Shown in pieces: positions 37,099 to 44,800 of a stretch of 64,000 nt of DNA. The notes under the pieces are model-generated. The model had not been told where the DNA came from, ran no database searches, and saw nothing but the letters and a program-made list of their open reading frames with translations. A program made the position numbers and the translations under genes. Source of the DNA: Kitasatospora sp. MAA4 (lineage in GTDB: Bacteria; Actinomycetota; Actinomycetes; Streptomycetales; Streptomycetaceae); NCBI RefSeq assembly GCF_029893355.1, contig NZ_JARZAI010000010.1, positions 1-64,000 of the forward strand. Reading direction: 5' to 3'. Each line of letters opens with the position of its first letter. Within the stretch, counting starts at the first letter, position 1.

Positions 37099-37811
37099 AG
37101 CGGGGATACCAGTTTCACTCCGACACCGCGGACGGTGTGCAGGTAGCGGGGCAGTGCGGCTCGTTCGCCCAGCTTGCGGCGCAGGCAGGACAGGTGCACG
37201 TCGACGGTCTGCTCGTCCACGTACGGCCGGCGCCATACCTCGTCGAGGAGCTCGCGCTTGGAGATCACGCGACCGCGGTTGCGGGCCAGGAAGGCCAGCA
37301 GGTCGAACTCGCGGCGGGTCAACCTCAGCTCCCGGTCGGCGAGATGAACGGTTCGCGCCCTCGGGTCGATCCGCAGCTCGCCGGCGACCAGCGGGCTGTC
37401 GCCACCGCCCGGCGCACTCACGTCACCCGCCGCCAGGGCCCCGGTGCGGGCCGCACTGCGGCGCAGCACGGCCGCGAGCCGGGCAACCAGCTGACCACCG
37501 GAGAACGGCTTGACCAGATAGTCGTCGGCGCCCGCGTTGAGCAGCCGGATGATCTCCCGGTCGTCGTCGCGGGCGGTGGCCACCAGGACGGGGACCTGCG
37601 ACAGGCCGCGGATCATCCGCAGGGTGTCGGCGCCGTCCAGGTCGGGCAGGCCCAGATCGAGCACCACCGCGTCCGGTGGCCGCTGGGTGATCTCCCGCAG
37701 GGCACCGAACCCGTAGGGAGAACTGCGCACCAGAAGTCCGTGCGCGGTGAGGATCTCTATCAGGGACGTTCGGATGATGGGGTCGTCGTCGACGACGAGG
37801 ACGGACGTCAT
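37095..37811 (-). CDS. OmpR/PhoB-family response regulator, copy 2
   Basis: A 238-residue regulator with receiver (TSVLVVDDDPIIRTSLIEIL, DAVVLDLGLPDLDGADTLR, YLVKPFSGGQLVARLAAVLR) and winged helix (REFDLLAFLARNRGRVISKR). Its partner kinase is encoded by the overlapping downstream gene. A close paralogue of the protein at 34918, divergent mainly in the inter-domain linker. The ATG at 37811 appears leaderless, and an 11-bp-spaced repeat resembling those at other island promoters lies 56 bp upstream, suggesting autoregulation. Confidence 0.9.
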   Translation of the reverse strand: MTSVLVVDDDPIIRTSLIEILTAHGLLVRSSPYGFGALREITQRPPDAVVLDLGLPDLDGADTLRMIRGLSQVPVLVATARDDDREIIRLLNAGADDYLVKPFSGGQLVARLAAVLRRSAARTGALAAGDVSAPGGGDSPLVAGELRIDPRARTVHLADRELRLTRREFDLLAFLARNRGRVISKRELLDEVWRRPYVDEQTVDVHLSCLRRKLGERAALPRYLHTVRGVGVKLVSPL

Positions 37812-37866
37812 GGCGCACACCGTAGCCGACTCCTCGGCCGGGTCATCCACCCGCGGCGAGCTGGGA

Positions 37867-37884
37867 CTTAGGGCTTCCTTAGCG
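37867..37884. promoter_or_regulatory. OmpR-type direct repeat upstream of the two-component operon
   Basis: CTTAGGG (37867-37873) and CTTAGCG (37878-37884) start 11 bp apart, about 56 bp upstream of the regulator ATG, in opposite orientation to the gene. A further related half-site (CTTACGG on the minus strand) is at 37967-37961. The rest of the 37812-38090 gap contains no recognisable gene. Confidence 0.45.
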
Positions 37885-38090
37885 GGTCCTGTGGCCCGGT
37901 GATCCGGCGCCGCGGCCAGGGTCGGCGAGGTCGGGGGCGGTCCGTGGGGACTTGAGAAGCCCGTAAGGCTCCACTCACTCGACCCTCAGGCGACGGCCGC
38001 CCACGACCCACCACCAACCTCGCCAGCCTCACCCGAACAGGCAGAAACAAAACCGGCAAATGACCCGCTCCGCGCCTTCGGCCTTGCGCG

Positions 38091-39131
38091 TCACAGCGTG
38101 GCCGTGTCGATGACGAAGCGGTAGCGGACGTCGCTCGCCAGGACCCGCTCGTACGCGCCGTTGATCTCGTCCGCGCCGATCAGCTCGATCTCGGCCGCCA
38201 CCCCGTGCCCGGCGCAGAAGTCCAGCATCTCCTGGGTCTCGGCGATGCCGCCGATACCCGAGCTGCTCATGCTGCGCCGGTTGCCGAACAGCGACTGGAG
38301 CACGATCTGCACCGGCTCCTCCGGGAGCCCGAGGTTCACCATGGTCCCGTCGGTGCGCAGCAGCGAGGTGTAGGCGGCGAAGTCGAGCGGGGCGGAGACG
38401 GTGTTGAGGATGATACCGAAGCTGCCCGCCAGTTCCTCGAAGGTCTTCGGGTCGCTGGTGGCGTGGTAGTGGTCGGCGCCCAGCCGCAGGCCGTCGTCCT
38501 TCTTGCGCAGGGACTGGGACAGGACGGTGACCTCGGCGCCGAGCGCGTGCGCGATCCTCACGCCCAGATGGCCCAGGCCGCCGAGCCCGACGACCGCGAC
38601 CCTGCTACCGGGACCGGCGTTCCAGTGCCGCAGCGGCGAGTAGGTGGTGATGCCCGCGCACAGCAGCGGAGCGGCCACGTCCAGGGACAGGCCGTCCGGG
38701 ATGCGGACGACGTAGTTCTCGTCGACGACGACCTGCTGCGAGTAACCGCCGTAGGTGGGCCGGCCGTCCCTGCCGACGGCGTTGTACGTCCAGACCGGGC
38801 CGTCGGCGCAGTACTGCTCCAGACCCGCCTTGCAGTTGTCACACACGCGGCAGGAGTCGACCATGCAGCCGACGCCCACCCGGTCGCCGGGCTTGAACCC
38901 GGTCACGCCCGGCCCGACCTCGGAGACGACGCCCGCGATCTCGTGGCCGGGCACCATGGGGAAGATCGCCTCACCCCAGCCCTCGCGGACCTGGTGGATG
39001 TCGGAGTGGCAAATGCCCACGAACGCGATGTCGATCTGCACATCGCTCTCGCCGACCGTGCGGCGCTCGATGGTCGTGCGCTCCAGCGGAGCCTTGGCGG
39101 CGGGGGCGGCGTAGGCGGCAACAGTGCTCAT
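38091..39131 (-). CDS. zinc-dependent alcohol dehydrogenase (CAD/YahK type)
   Basis: A 346-residue medium-chain dehydrogenase. Catalytic zinc ligands: Cys in GICHSDIHQ, the [12 protein letters not shown]is-Glu pair, and a later Cys ([12 protein letters not shown]). Structural zinc: [20 protein letters not shown] region with four Cys. Coenzyme site: [20 protein letters not shown]. It reduces aldehydes or oxidises alcohols with NADP(H), as in cinnamyl-alcohol-dehydrogenase-like enzymes. Divergent from the peptide operon at 39383. ATG 39131. Confidence 0.88.
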   Translation of the reverse strand: MSTVAAYAAPAAKAPLERTTIERRTVGESDVQIDIAFVGICHSDIHQVREGWGEAIFPMVPGHEIAGVVSEVGPGVTGFKPGDRVGVGCMVDSCRVCDNCKAGLEQYCADGPVWTYNAVGRDGRPTYGGYSQQVVVDENYVVRIPDGLSLDVAAPLLCAGITTYSPLRHWNAGPGSRVAVVGLGGLGHLGVRIAHALGAEVTVLSQSLRKKDDGLRLGADHYHATSDPKTFEELAGSFGIILNTVSAPLDFAAYTSLLRTDGTMVNLGLPEEPVQIVLQSLFGNRRSMSSSGIGGIAETQEMLDFCAGHGVAAEIELIGADEINGAYERVLASDVRYRFVIDTATL

Positions 39132-39258
39132 GACGGGACTCTCCCGGGGGTGCTCCTGGTCGTGCCGACGGACTACCTCCATTGTCTGCGCCTCTCACCA
39201 CCTGTGCGACTCCCGCGAGGAGACCGACCTTCCTCCTCTCGGTTCTGTCGACTGTTTC

Positions 39259-39330
39259 ATTGCACATCCATGAACAGAACATTGCACAGCTCGGTAATTC
39301 GTTGACCTACCGTCAGAGCCTCAATAGATT
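39259..39330 (+). promoter_or_regulatory. promoter and repeat elements of the peptide/HprK-like operon
   Basis: TTGACC (39302-39307), a 17-base spacer and TAGATT (39325-39330) form a near-consensus vegetative promoter about 50 bp before the peptide gene. Upstream, ATTGCAC occurs twice (39259-39265 and 39281-39287), 22 bp apart and so on the same DNA face. CTGTT (39252-39256) and AACAG (39273-39277) flank the first copy as an inverted repeat. This looks like an activator or repressor site overlapping the space shared with the divergent dehydrogenase gene. Confidence 0.6.
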
Positions 39331-39382
39331 GATCGTGGTCGCCCAACCAGGGGCGCCGATCACAAGAATGAGGAGACCCCTC

Positions 39383-39570
39383 ATGGCAGTCGCTTCCATA
39401 GAGCTCGCGCAGCCACCTCTGACACCGTTCCCGGTACCGAGGGCCACCCGGTGCACCGGGAGGTTGTTGTTCCGACCTACATCCCGACGATCGAGGAGAC
39501 CATCAAGGCCAGTGGCGGCCACACGCAGGGGACCTGCATGAGCTACGGCGCCACGGCGATCTGCTTCTGA
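39383..39570 (+). CDS. candidate RiPP-like precursor peptide, frame broken as read
   Basis: ATG 39383 has GAGGAG seven bases upstream and begins MAVASIELAQPP. As written this frame leads to an Arg-rich nonsense tail, while the overlapping frame ending at TGA 39570 has a convincing peptide: VVVPTYIPTIEETIKASGG, then HTQGTCMSYGATAICF. Adding one C in CCACCTCT near 39415 would fuse both into a 62-residue peptide. It has an acidic leader-like part, a Gly-Gly and a short C-terminal segment with two Cys, three Thr and one Ser. The operon that follows (two HPr-kinase-like proteins, ABC ATPase, oxidoreductase) suits a modified peptide. Alternatively, GTG 39451 starts a 39-residue version. Precursor role is inference. 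Confidence 0.5.
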
Positions 39571-39601
39571 CCCGCGCGACCTCGACAGAAAGGCCCATCG
39601 G

Positions 39602-40399
39602 GTGCGCCTGAACCGTTCCCGGGTCCGGCTGCGATTCTGGGGCGTAGCCGTCGACGTGCTGTTGCAGAGCGAGGCCGACGAGGCGCACTTCGGATACTAC
39701 TTCCAGGACTACCGGCGGCCTGCGGACATCTCGCGCGCGGAATTCGAGATAGCGCTCGTGTCGGAGCACAGGAGTTTTGTCGACAGTCCGCCGGGGGCAT
39801 TGCGTCGAATTCATTTGAAAGGCGACGGGAACAGCTGGTCGCGCTACGACGAATACCGGGACAAGCCGAATCGGCCGACCCCGTTGCCGCCGTTCGCGCT
39901 GCCGCCGCTGAACGCCTCCGTGCGGACCGTGCACGCGAGTGCCGCCGCAGCGCCGTGGTCGCCCGGGGAGTCCGTGCTCCTGCACGGGCCGTCCAGGGCC
40001 GGAAAGTCGGTGCTGCTGCTGGAGCTCCTTCGCAACGGCTGGAGCTTCGTGTGCGATGACACGGTACCCGTCGAGGACGAGCGGTGGCTGCTCTCCTACA
40101 GTCGGCCCATCGGGGTCAGGGAGCGGACGTTGGACGTTCATCCCCGGGTCCGCGACCACCTGGCCGGGGCGCCGGGCTTCGGCACTCCCACCGGTACGAC
40201 CTGGGCGGTGCACCCTGCTCTGCTGCCCGTGAGACGGGCCGCCGAGCGCACCGCCTGGGCCTGGACCGTCACCCTCGCGCCCTCCTCGGACTACCGCTTG
40301 ACGAGGCTGGCCGACCGTCACTGGGCGGTGGCGTTCGACCCCGCCCGCCATACCCGACAGGCGGCTGCGGAACTCTCCGCCGCCCTGACTGGAAAATAG
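39602..40399 (+). CDS. HPr-kinase-like P-loop protein 1
   Basis: A 265-residue protein with an N-terminal ~110-residue domain of unknown fold (RLRFWGVAVDVLLQSEADEA) and a C-terminal HprK-like nucleotide-binding domain: Walker A VLLHGPSRAGKSVLLLEL and the family's acidic pair in WSFVCDDTVPVEDERW. HprK-related proteins are known in lasso-peptide and other peptide-modification loci, where some phosphorylate a Ser of the peptide. No PqqD-like recognition domain is seen. GTG 39602 follows GAAAGG. 32 bp after the peptide gene. Confidence 0.65.
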   Translation: MRLNRSRVRLRFWGVAVDVLLQSEADEAHFGYYFQDYRRPADISRAEFEIALVSEHRSFVDSPPGALRRIHLKGDGNSWSRYDEYRDKPNRPTPLPPFALPPLNASVRTVHASAAAAPWSPGESVLLHGPSRAGKSVLLLELLRNGWSFVCDDTVPVEDERWLLSYSRPIGVRERTLDVHPRVRDHLAGAPGFGTPTGTTWAVHPALLPVRRAAERTAWAWTVTLAPSSDYRLTRLADRHWAVAFDPARHTRQAAAELSAALTGK

Positions 40400-40401
40400 A
40401 C

Positions 40402-41289
40402 GTGGATCAGGATCTCTACTTCGACTTCTACGGCGTGACCACCCGCCTGCGCTGTGCCCCCTCCGATGTGCCCGAGGCGCTCTTCAACTTCGCCGGCCAG
40501 CAGATCGATCCGGTCCCGGCCGCCGAGGTGCAGGTCAAGGTCGTCCTCACCTGCCCGGAGTGGCCCGAGCGCGGCTTCTTCACCAGCCTTCTGCGCAAGG
40601 ACGGCCTGCGCAAGCGGATCGAGGTGGAGCGCCGCACCGAGGACGGGTGGCTGCGGGAGGCGGACCACACCTTCACCGACTGGTCCGAGCTCTCCTCTCC
40701 GCTGCCCCCGTTTCGCTACTCGCAGCTGTGGCAGCGCCTGGCGGTCGCCCCTGGCACCTGCCTGTGGCTGCCCGGGGACCACGGCGTCCTGCTGAGCGGG
40801 GACAACTACGTCGGCAAGACCTCGGCCGCGCTGGCCCTGTGCGCGCGGGGCGCCCGGCTGGTCAGCGACAGCCTGGCCGTCCTGGACCTGCAAAGTGGCC
40901 TCTTCCGCCGCCATGACAGCCCGCTGGGCTTTCGGCGCGGCTCTCGCCGGTACCACCTGGAGCGCATCGTGAGCGGCGACTACCGGGAGACCGTGTCGCC
41001 GGACACCGGACTGGTTCTGCTGGCACGCGCCGAGGAGTTCCTGGGCCGGCCCAACCTGGAGCAGGTACGGGTCACCCGCCTGATCCACCTGGTGCGCGCC
41101 GAGCAGGCCGGTCCCGGCCCCGCCGTCGTGCCCACGGACGTCTCCGCCTGGTTCTCCGGCGCGGACCGGCAGGACATCAGCCGCCATCTGCCCGAGCACA
41201 CCGAGGTGCTGGCGTTCTCCCCGGACGCCTCCCCCGACGAGGTCGCCGATCTCATCGAGGCCCGAGTGAGCGGAGCGCCGGCATGCTGA
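40402..41289 (+). CDS. HPr-kinase-like P-loop protein 2
   Basis: A 295-residue protein starting at a GTG three bases after the previous stop. It has a ~130-residue N-terminal region (LYFDFYGVTTRLRCAPSDVP) and a P-loop domain with Walker A LLSGDNYVGKTSAALALC and LVSDSLAVLDLQSG (Asp-Ser in place of the usual Asp-Asp). Domain order matches protein 1, but identity is low, so the pair may work as a heterodimer or on successive steps. Overlaps the ABC ATPase gene by seven bases. Confidence 0.62.
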   Translation: MDQDLYFDFYGVTTRLRCAPSDVPEALFNFAGQQIDPVPAAEVQVKVVLTCPEWPERGFFTSLLRKDGLRKRIEVERRTEDGWLREADHTFTDWSELSSPLPPFRYSQLWQRLAVAPGTCLWLPGDHGVLLSGDNYVGKTSAALALCARGARLVSDSLAVLDLQSGLFRRHDSPLGFRRGSRRYHLERIVSGDYRETVSPDTGLVLLARAEEFLGRPNLEQVRVTRLIHLVRAEQAGPGPAVVPTDVSAWFSGADRQDISRHLPEHTEVLAFSPDASPDEVADLIEARVSGAPAC

Positions 41290-42077
41290 GCGTTGACCGG
41301 ATCCGCAAGACCTACCCCGGCAGTGCCGTGCCGGCCCTGGACGATGTCTCCCTGCGGCTCGGTGAGGGCGAGCTCGTCGCACTGATCGGCCACAACGGCG
41401 CCGGCAAGTCCACCCTCTTCGACATCGTGGCCGGCCTGAACCGCCCTGACTCGGGAACGGTGCAACGTCACGTCCCGGCCGGCGAGTTCGGCTGCTGCCC
41501 GCAGCGCGAGGTGATCGACTGGTCGTTGACGGTACGCCAGAACGTCGAACTCGGTGTCGCGCTGCGGGCCGGCAGCCTGCGCGGAGCACGCCGGGCGGCG
41601 ACCGGGATATGCGAGGTGCTGGGCCTGGAGCGGTTCCTCGACCGGCAGGCCCAGACGCTGTCCGGCGGAGAGCTGCGGCGCTGCCAGATAGCGCGGGCGA
41701 TCGCCGGGCAGCCCCGCCTGATGCTGCTGGACGAGCCCACCACCGGCCTGGACCCGGACGCGGTCCGGCAGGTCTTCGAATACCTGGCGGGCAGCGCCCG
41801 TGCGGGCGGTGCCGTGCTGGTGAGCACCCACGAGACCTCCCGCTTCGCCGGCTACTGCACCCGGGTCGTCGCCATCGCGCAGGGCCGTGTCCTGGCGGAT
41901 CTGCCCACCGCGGAGTTCCTCTCGTCGGCACCGGACTCCGACGACCTGTGGGACGCCTACCGTGCGCTGGCGGGCTCGGTCGCCGGGCTTCCCTGGGCCG
42001 TGCTCTGGCTGCTCGCCGCAGGAGCCGCGGCCCTGGCCGCGCTGAGCTCGGCCGATCACCTCACCCGCGAGCGCTGA
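41283..42077 (+). CDS. ABC transporter ATPase with C-terminal membrane helix
   Basis: A 264-residue ABC ATPase: Walker A LIGHNGAGKSTLF, Q-loop CCPQREVIDW, signature LSGGELRRCQIARA, Walker B LMLLDEPTTGLDPD, switch His in VLVSTHETSR. After the ATPase domain there is one hydrophobic segment (LPWAVLWLLAAGAAALAALS), an unusual addition. No permease gene is present in the operon, so it either uses a partner elsewhere, dimerises through its own helix, or lost its permease. Export or immunity for the peptide is the natural guess. Confidence 0.78.
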   Translation: MLSVDRIRKTYPGSAVPALDDVSLRLGEGELVALIGHNGAGKSTLFDIVAGLNRPDSGTVQRHVPAGEFGCCPQREVIDWSLTVRQNVELGVALRAGSLRGARRAATGICEVLGLERFLDRQAQTLSGGELRRCQIARAIAGQPRLMLLDEPTTGLDPDAVRQVFEYLAGSARAGGAVLVSTHETSRFAGYCTRVVAIAQGRVLADLPTAEFLSSAPDSDDLWDAYRALAGSVAGLPWAVLWLLAAGAAALAALSSADHLTRER

Positions 42078-42107
42078 CGAACCTGTGCCCCCGAGAAAGC
42101 CGTTGGA

Positions 42108-43070
42108 ATGAAGATCACTGTTCTCGACCTCTGCCCGGTGTTCACCGATCACTCCCCCGCGGACGCGCTGCGCGCCACCCTCGACCTCGCCGTCGCGGCC
42201 CAGGCCCTGGGGGCGGCCCGCTACTGGGTGGCCGAGCACCACGGCAGCCCGGCCTCAGCCGCCACCTCTCCGGACGTGCTGATCTCCGCGATCGCCGCCC
42301 GCACCACGACGCTGCCCGTCGGAGCGGGCGGGGTCATGCTGCCCAACCACTCCCCCCTGCGGGTCGCGGAGAGCTTCGCGACCCTGGCCCGACTGCACGG
42401 ACCACGCATCGAACTGGGGGTCGGGCGGGCGCTGGCGGGTCGCGCGCCGCTCAACCTCGCCCTGAACGGCACAGCCCCGAGCTCGGCGCCGCAGGAGTTC
42501 CGGGCCAAGATCGGCGAACTGCTGGACCACCAGCAGGATCTGCTGGCCCACGGGGAACCGCCCGTGCCCCTGCGGGTTCTGGGATCGAGCCTGCCGGTGG
42601 CGCTGATCGCCGCCGAACTGGGCCTGCCCTACGGGTTCGCAGGCCATCTGGGCCTGCGCGGCGCACGGGAGTCCATCACCGCCTACCGCGCGAACTACCG
42701 GCCCACGCCCCACCACCCGGAACCGGACGTGGTACTCAGCCTGGGGGTCTACCTCGCCGACACCCCCGCACAGGCCCAGGACCTGGCACAGGTGCACGCC
42801 GTGGCACTGCTGCGGCACCGCCAGAGCCGGCCCGGCCCCCTGCCGACGGTCGAGCAGGCACGTCAAGCGAACCTGACCGGTCCCGAACTGCACCTGGTCC
42901 GCCGCCGACTCGACGACTGGATCATCGGCGACCGGCAGAGCGCCCGACAGAGGCTTCAGCACCTCGCCGGCACGCTGGGCGTCACCGAGATCGCCGCCGT
43001 CACCAGCACGGCCGACAGCGCCGCACGGCTGCGCTCCTACGAACTGCTCCTGGCCGCCTCGGGCGACTGA
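42108..43070 (+). CDS. luciferase-like flavin/F420-dependent oxidoreductase
   Basis: A 320-residue LLM-family TIM barrel of the MsnO8 type (start MKITVLDLCPVFTDHSPADA; ARYWVAEHHGSPASAATSPD; VGAGGVMLPNHSPLRVAESF; IELGVGRA). Such enzymes are monooxygenases or F420-dependent reductases; several act on natural products including modified peptides. It follows the ABC gene by 30 bp on the same strand and is probably the last gene of the peptide operon. Cofactor cannot be decided from sequence alone. Confidence 0.8.
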   Translation: MKITVLDLCPVFTDHSPADALRATLDLAVAAQALGAARYWVAEHHGSPASAATSPDVLISAIAARTTTLPVGAGGVMLPNHSPLRVAESFATLARLHGPRIELGVGRALAGRAPLNLALNGTAPSSAPQEFRAKIGELLDHQQDLLAHGEPPVPLRVLGSSLPVALIAAELGLPYGFAGHLGLRGARESITAYRANYRPTPHHPEPDVVLSLGVYLADTPAQAQDLAQVHAVALLRHRQSRPGPLPTVEQARQANLTGPELHLVRRRLDDWIIGDRQSARQRLQHLAGTLGVTEIAAVTSTADSAARLRSYELLLAASGD

Positions 43071-43091
43071 CGTCCCCTCAGCGAATCCGCG

Positions 43092-43346
43092 CTAGAGGAC
43101 GAACGGGATCAGCATCTTGGTCGACCGCTGGTAGGCCGGGTACTGGTCCGGGAAGAGCCTGGTCATATCACGCTCCTCGACGACCGCGCTGTAGAGGAAG
43201 TAGGGGGCGATCAGCGCGATGGCCACCCGCAACGCCGCACAGCGGCCCCATCGGGCCTGCCCGGCCTTCACACCGACGGCCGCCGCGGCCCAGTAGAGCC
43301 AGAACACGACCCAGCCGACCGCGATGACGACGGCGACCACGCGCAT
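43092..43346 (-). pseudogene. isoprenylcysteine methyltransferase-like membrane protein with internal deletion
   Basis: An 84-residue open frame with an ICMT-like first helix (VVAVVIAVGWVVFWLYWAAA, VGVKAGQARWGR) joined directly to the family's C-terminal signature (YLYSAVVEERD-type: YFLYSAVVEERDMTRLFPDQ, then YPAYQRSTKMLIPFVL). Normal family members are about 170-220 residues with four or five helices, so roughly 100 central residues, including much of the SAM site, are missing. The frame is intact, so a short protein could be made but is unlikely to be an active methyltransferase. Confidence 0.55.
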
Positions 43347-43524
43347 GGCAACAGGCTCCTTCCCGGAACCGCATCACTGATCAGGATAGAGCGCCGGACA
43401 GTGTTCGGTTGGCGGCTTTCGACGCGCCCCGGGGTTCGCTGGCATGGCGGACCGAATCCGACCTGGATGGCCTCTAGCGTGGTCATTGATCGACGGGGGC
43501 AGCACATGTGAGGAGCAGAGGGCC

Positions 43525-44070
43525 ATGACCGAGGACGCACTGAGGACCGACGCCGCGGACGCCACGGGTGAGCGTGCCGACCTGCTGGCCATGCTGGCCA
43601 CGCGCCGGCACTTCCTGCGGTTCACCGTCCGCGATCTCACCGACGAGCAGGCCGGGCTGCGGACCACCGCCAGCGAGCTGTGCCTGGGCGGGCTGATCAA
43701 GCACGTCAGCGCCGTCGAGGGGCGCTGGGCGGACTTCATCGTGCAGGGGCCGTCGGCGATGGGCGACTTCGCGGCCATGACCGAGGCCGACTTCGCCCAG
43801 CGGGCCGACCAGTTCCGGATGCTGCCCGACGACACGCTGGCCGGCGTGCTGGCCGACTACGCCGAGGTGGCCCGCCGGACCGACGAGCTGGTCGCCACCC
43901 TGCCCGACCTGAGCCTCAGCCACCCACTGCCCAACGCCCCCTGGTTCGAGCCCGGCGCGCGGTGGTCGGCCCGCCGGGTGCTGATGCACATCATCGCCGA
44001 GACCGCGCAGCACGCCGGCCACGCCGACATCATCCGCGAGAGCCTGGACGGCGCCAAGAGCATGGGGTAG
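43525..44070 (+). CDS. DinB-family (DUF664-like) metal-binding helical protein
   Basis: A 181-residue four-helix-bundle protein: HFLRFTVRDLTDEQAGLRTT, SELCLGGLIKHVSAVEGRWA (first His) and VLMHIIAETAQHAGHADIIR with the closing His ligands. This three-His pattern is the metal site of DinB/YfiT-like thiol transferases (mycothiol- or bacillithiol-dependent). It may conjugate or isomerise a small molecule using mycothiol. ATG 43525 with GAGGAG upstream; monocistronic. Confidence 0.85.
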   Translation: MTEDALRTDAADATGERADLLAMLATRRHFLRFTVRDLTDEQAGLRTTASELCLGGLIKHVSAVEGRWADFIVQGPSAMGDFAAMTEADFAQRADQFRMLPDDTLAGVLADYAEVARRTDELVATLPDLSLSHPLPNAPWFEPGARWSARRVLMHIIAETAQHAGHADIIRESLDGAKSMG

Positions 44071-44197
44071 GCGTGCTGCCGGATGGCGGCCCGTCCCCAG
44101 CAGGACCGGGACCGGTTCGACCAGCATCGTTCGATGATGCAGCATCTGCGTCATCGATGGAACCTGTGGCCTGCTCGGTGCCAGGGCCGCCCTCGGG

Positions 44198-44779
44198 TCA
44201 GCTGCGGGCTTTGAGGCCGTTGAGGAAGTAGTCGATGCGGGCGGTGTCGTCGGGGTCGAGTGGGGTGGCGCCGATCAGGAGGCGGTAGTAGACGGGACCG
44301 AACAGCATCTCGATCATGGTCCGGGTGGGGATGTCCGCGCGGAGCTGCCCTGCGGTGACGGCTGCTTCGAAGCGTTCCTGCCAGCACTGGTTGCGGGGCT
44401 CGAAGAAGGTCGAGCGGAGCTCCTCGGCGAAACGGGGATCCGTCTGCGCCTCTGCCAGGAGGGCGCGCCAGACTGTGCCGAGGTCGGTGTCGAGGAGGCG
44501 GATCACGGCCTGGGTCGAGGCGGTGATGTCGGCGGCGATGTCACCGGTGTCCGGGAGTTCTCGGGCTGATCCGGTGCGGTCGTTGAACGCTTCCAGCAGG
44601 ACGGCCGCCTTGCCGGGCCACCAGCGGTAGATGGTCTGCTTTCCCACGCCGGCCGCGGTGGCGATGGCTTCCACGGTGAGTTTCGCGTAGCCGTCGCGTA
44701 CGGCGAGTTCGAGGGCCGCGTCGAGGATTGCCCTGCGCGCTCGCTGGTTGCGCAGATCGGGGTTGGGGATCTGGGTCAT
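44198..44779 (-). CDS. TetR-family regulator
   Basis: A 193-residue regulator: HTH at about 15-60 (AILDAALELAVRDGYAKLTV, EAIATAAGVGKQTIYRWWPG) and a TetR_C-type ligand domain (DLGTVWRALLAEAQTDPRFA). Two matching palindromic operators and a plus-strand promoter lie just upstream (44801-44874), yet no gene follows that promoter: its divergent target seems to have been lost. Autoregulation through the same sites is likely. Confidence 0.88.
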   Translation of the reverse strand: MTQIPNPDLRNQRARRAILDAALELAVRDGYAKLTVEAIATAAGVGKQTIYRWWPGKAAVLLEAFNDRTGSARELPDTGDIAADITASTQAVIRLLDTDLGTVWRALLAEAQTDPRFAEELRSTFFEPRNQCWQERFEAAVTAGQLRADIPTRTMIEMLFGPVYYRLLIGATPLDPDDTARIDYFLNGLKARS

Positions 44780-44800
44780 GACGTGATCCTAGCCGCGGGA

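Noticed and set aside
39182..39541. 119-residue plus-strand frame covering the peptide region
   Set aside because: Its second half is Arg/Pro-rich nonsense, and the good SD is at the internal ATG 39383. The biologically plausible reading changes frame to end at 39570.
39383..39570. Lasso peptide assignment for the candidate precursor
   Set aside because: The putative core after Gly-Gly has no Asp or Glu for macrolactam formation, and no transglutaminase-like or asparagine-synthetase-like genes are present, although the HprK-like partners initially suggested it.
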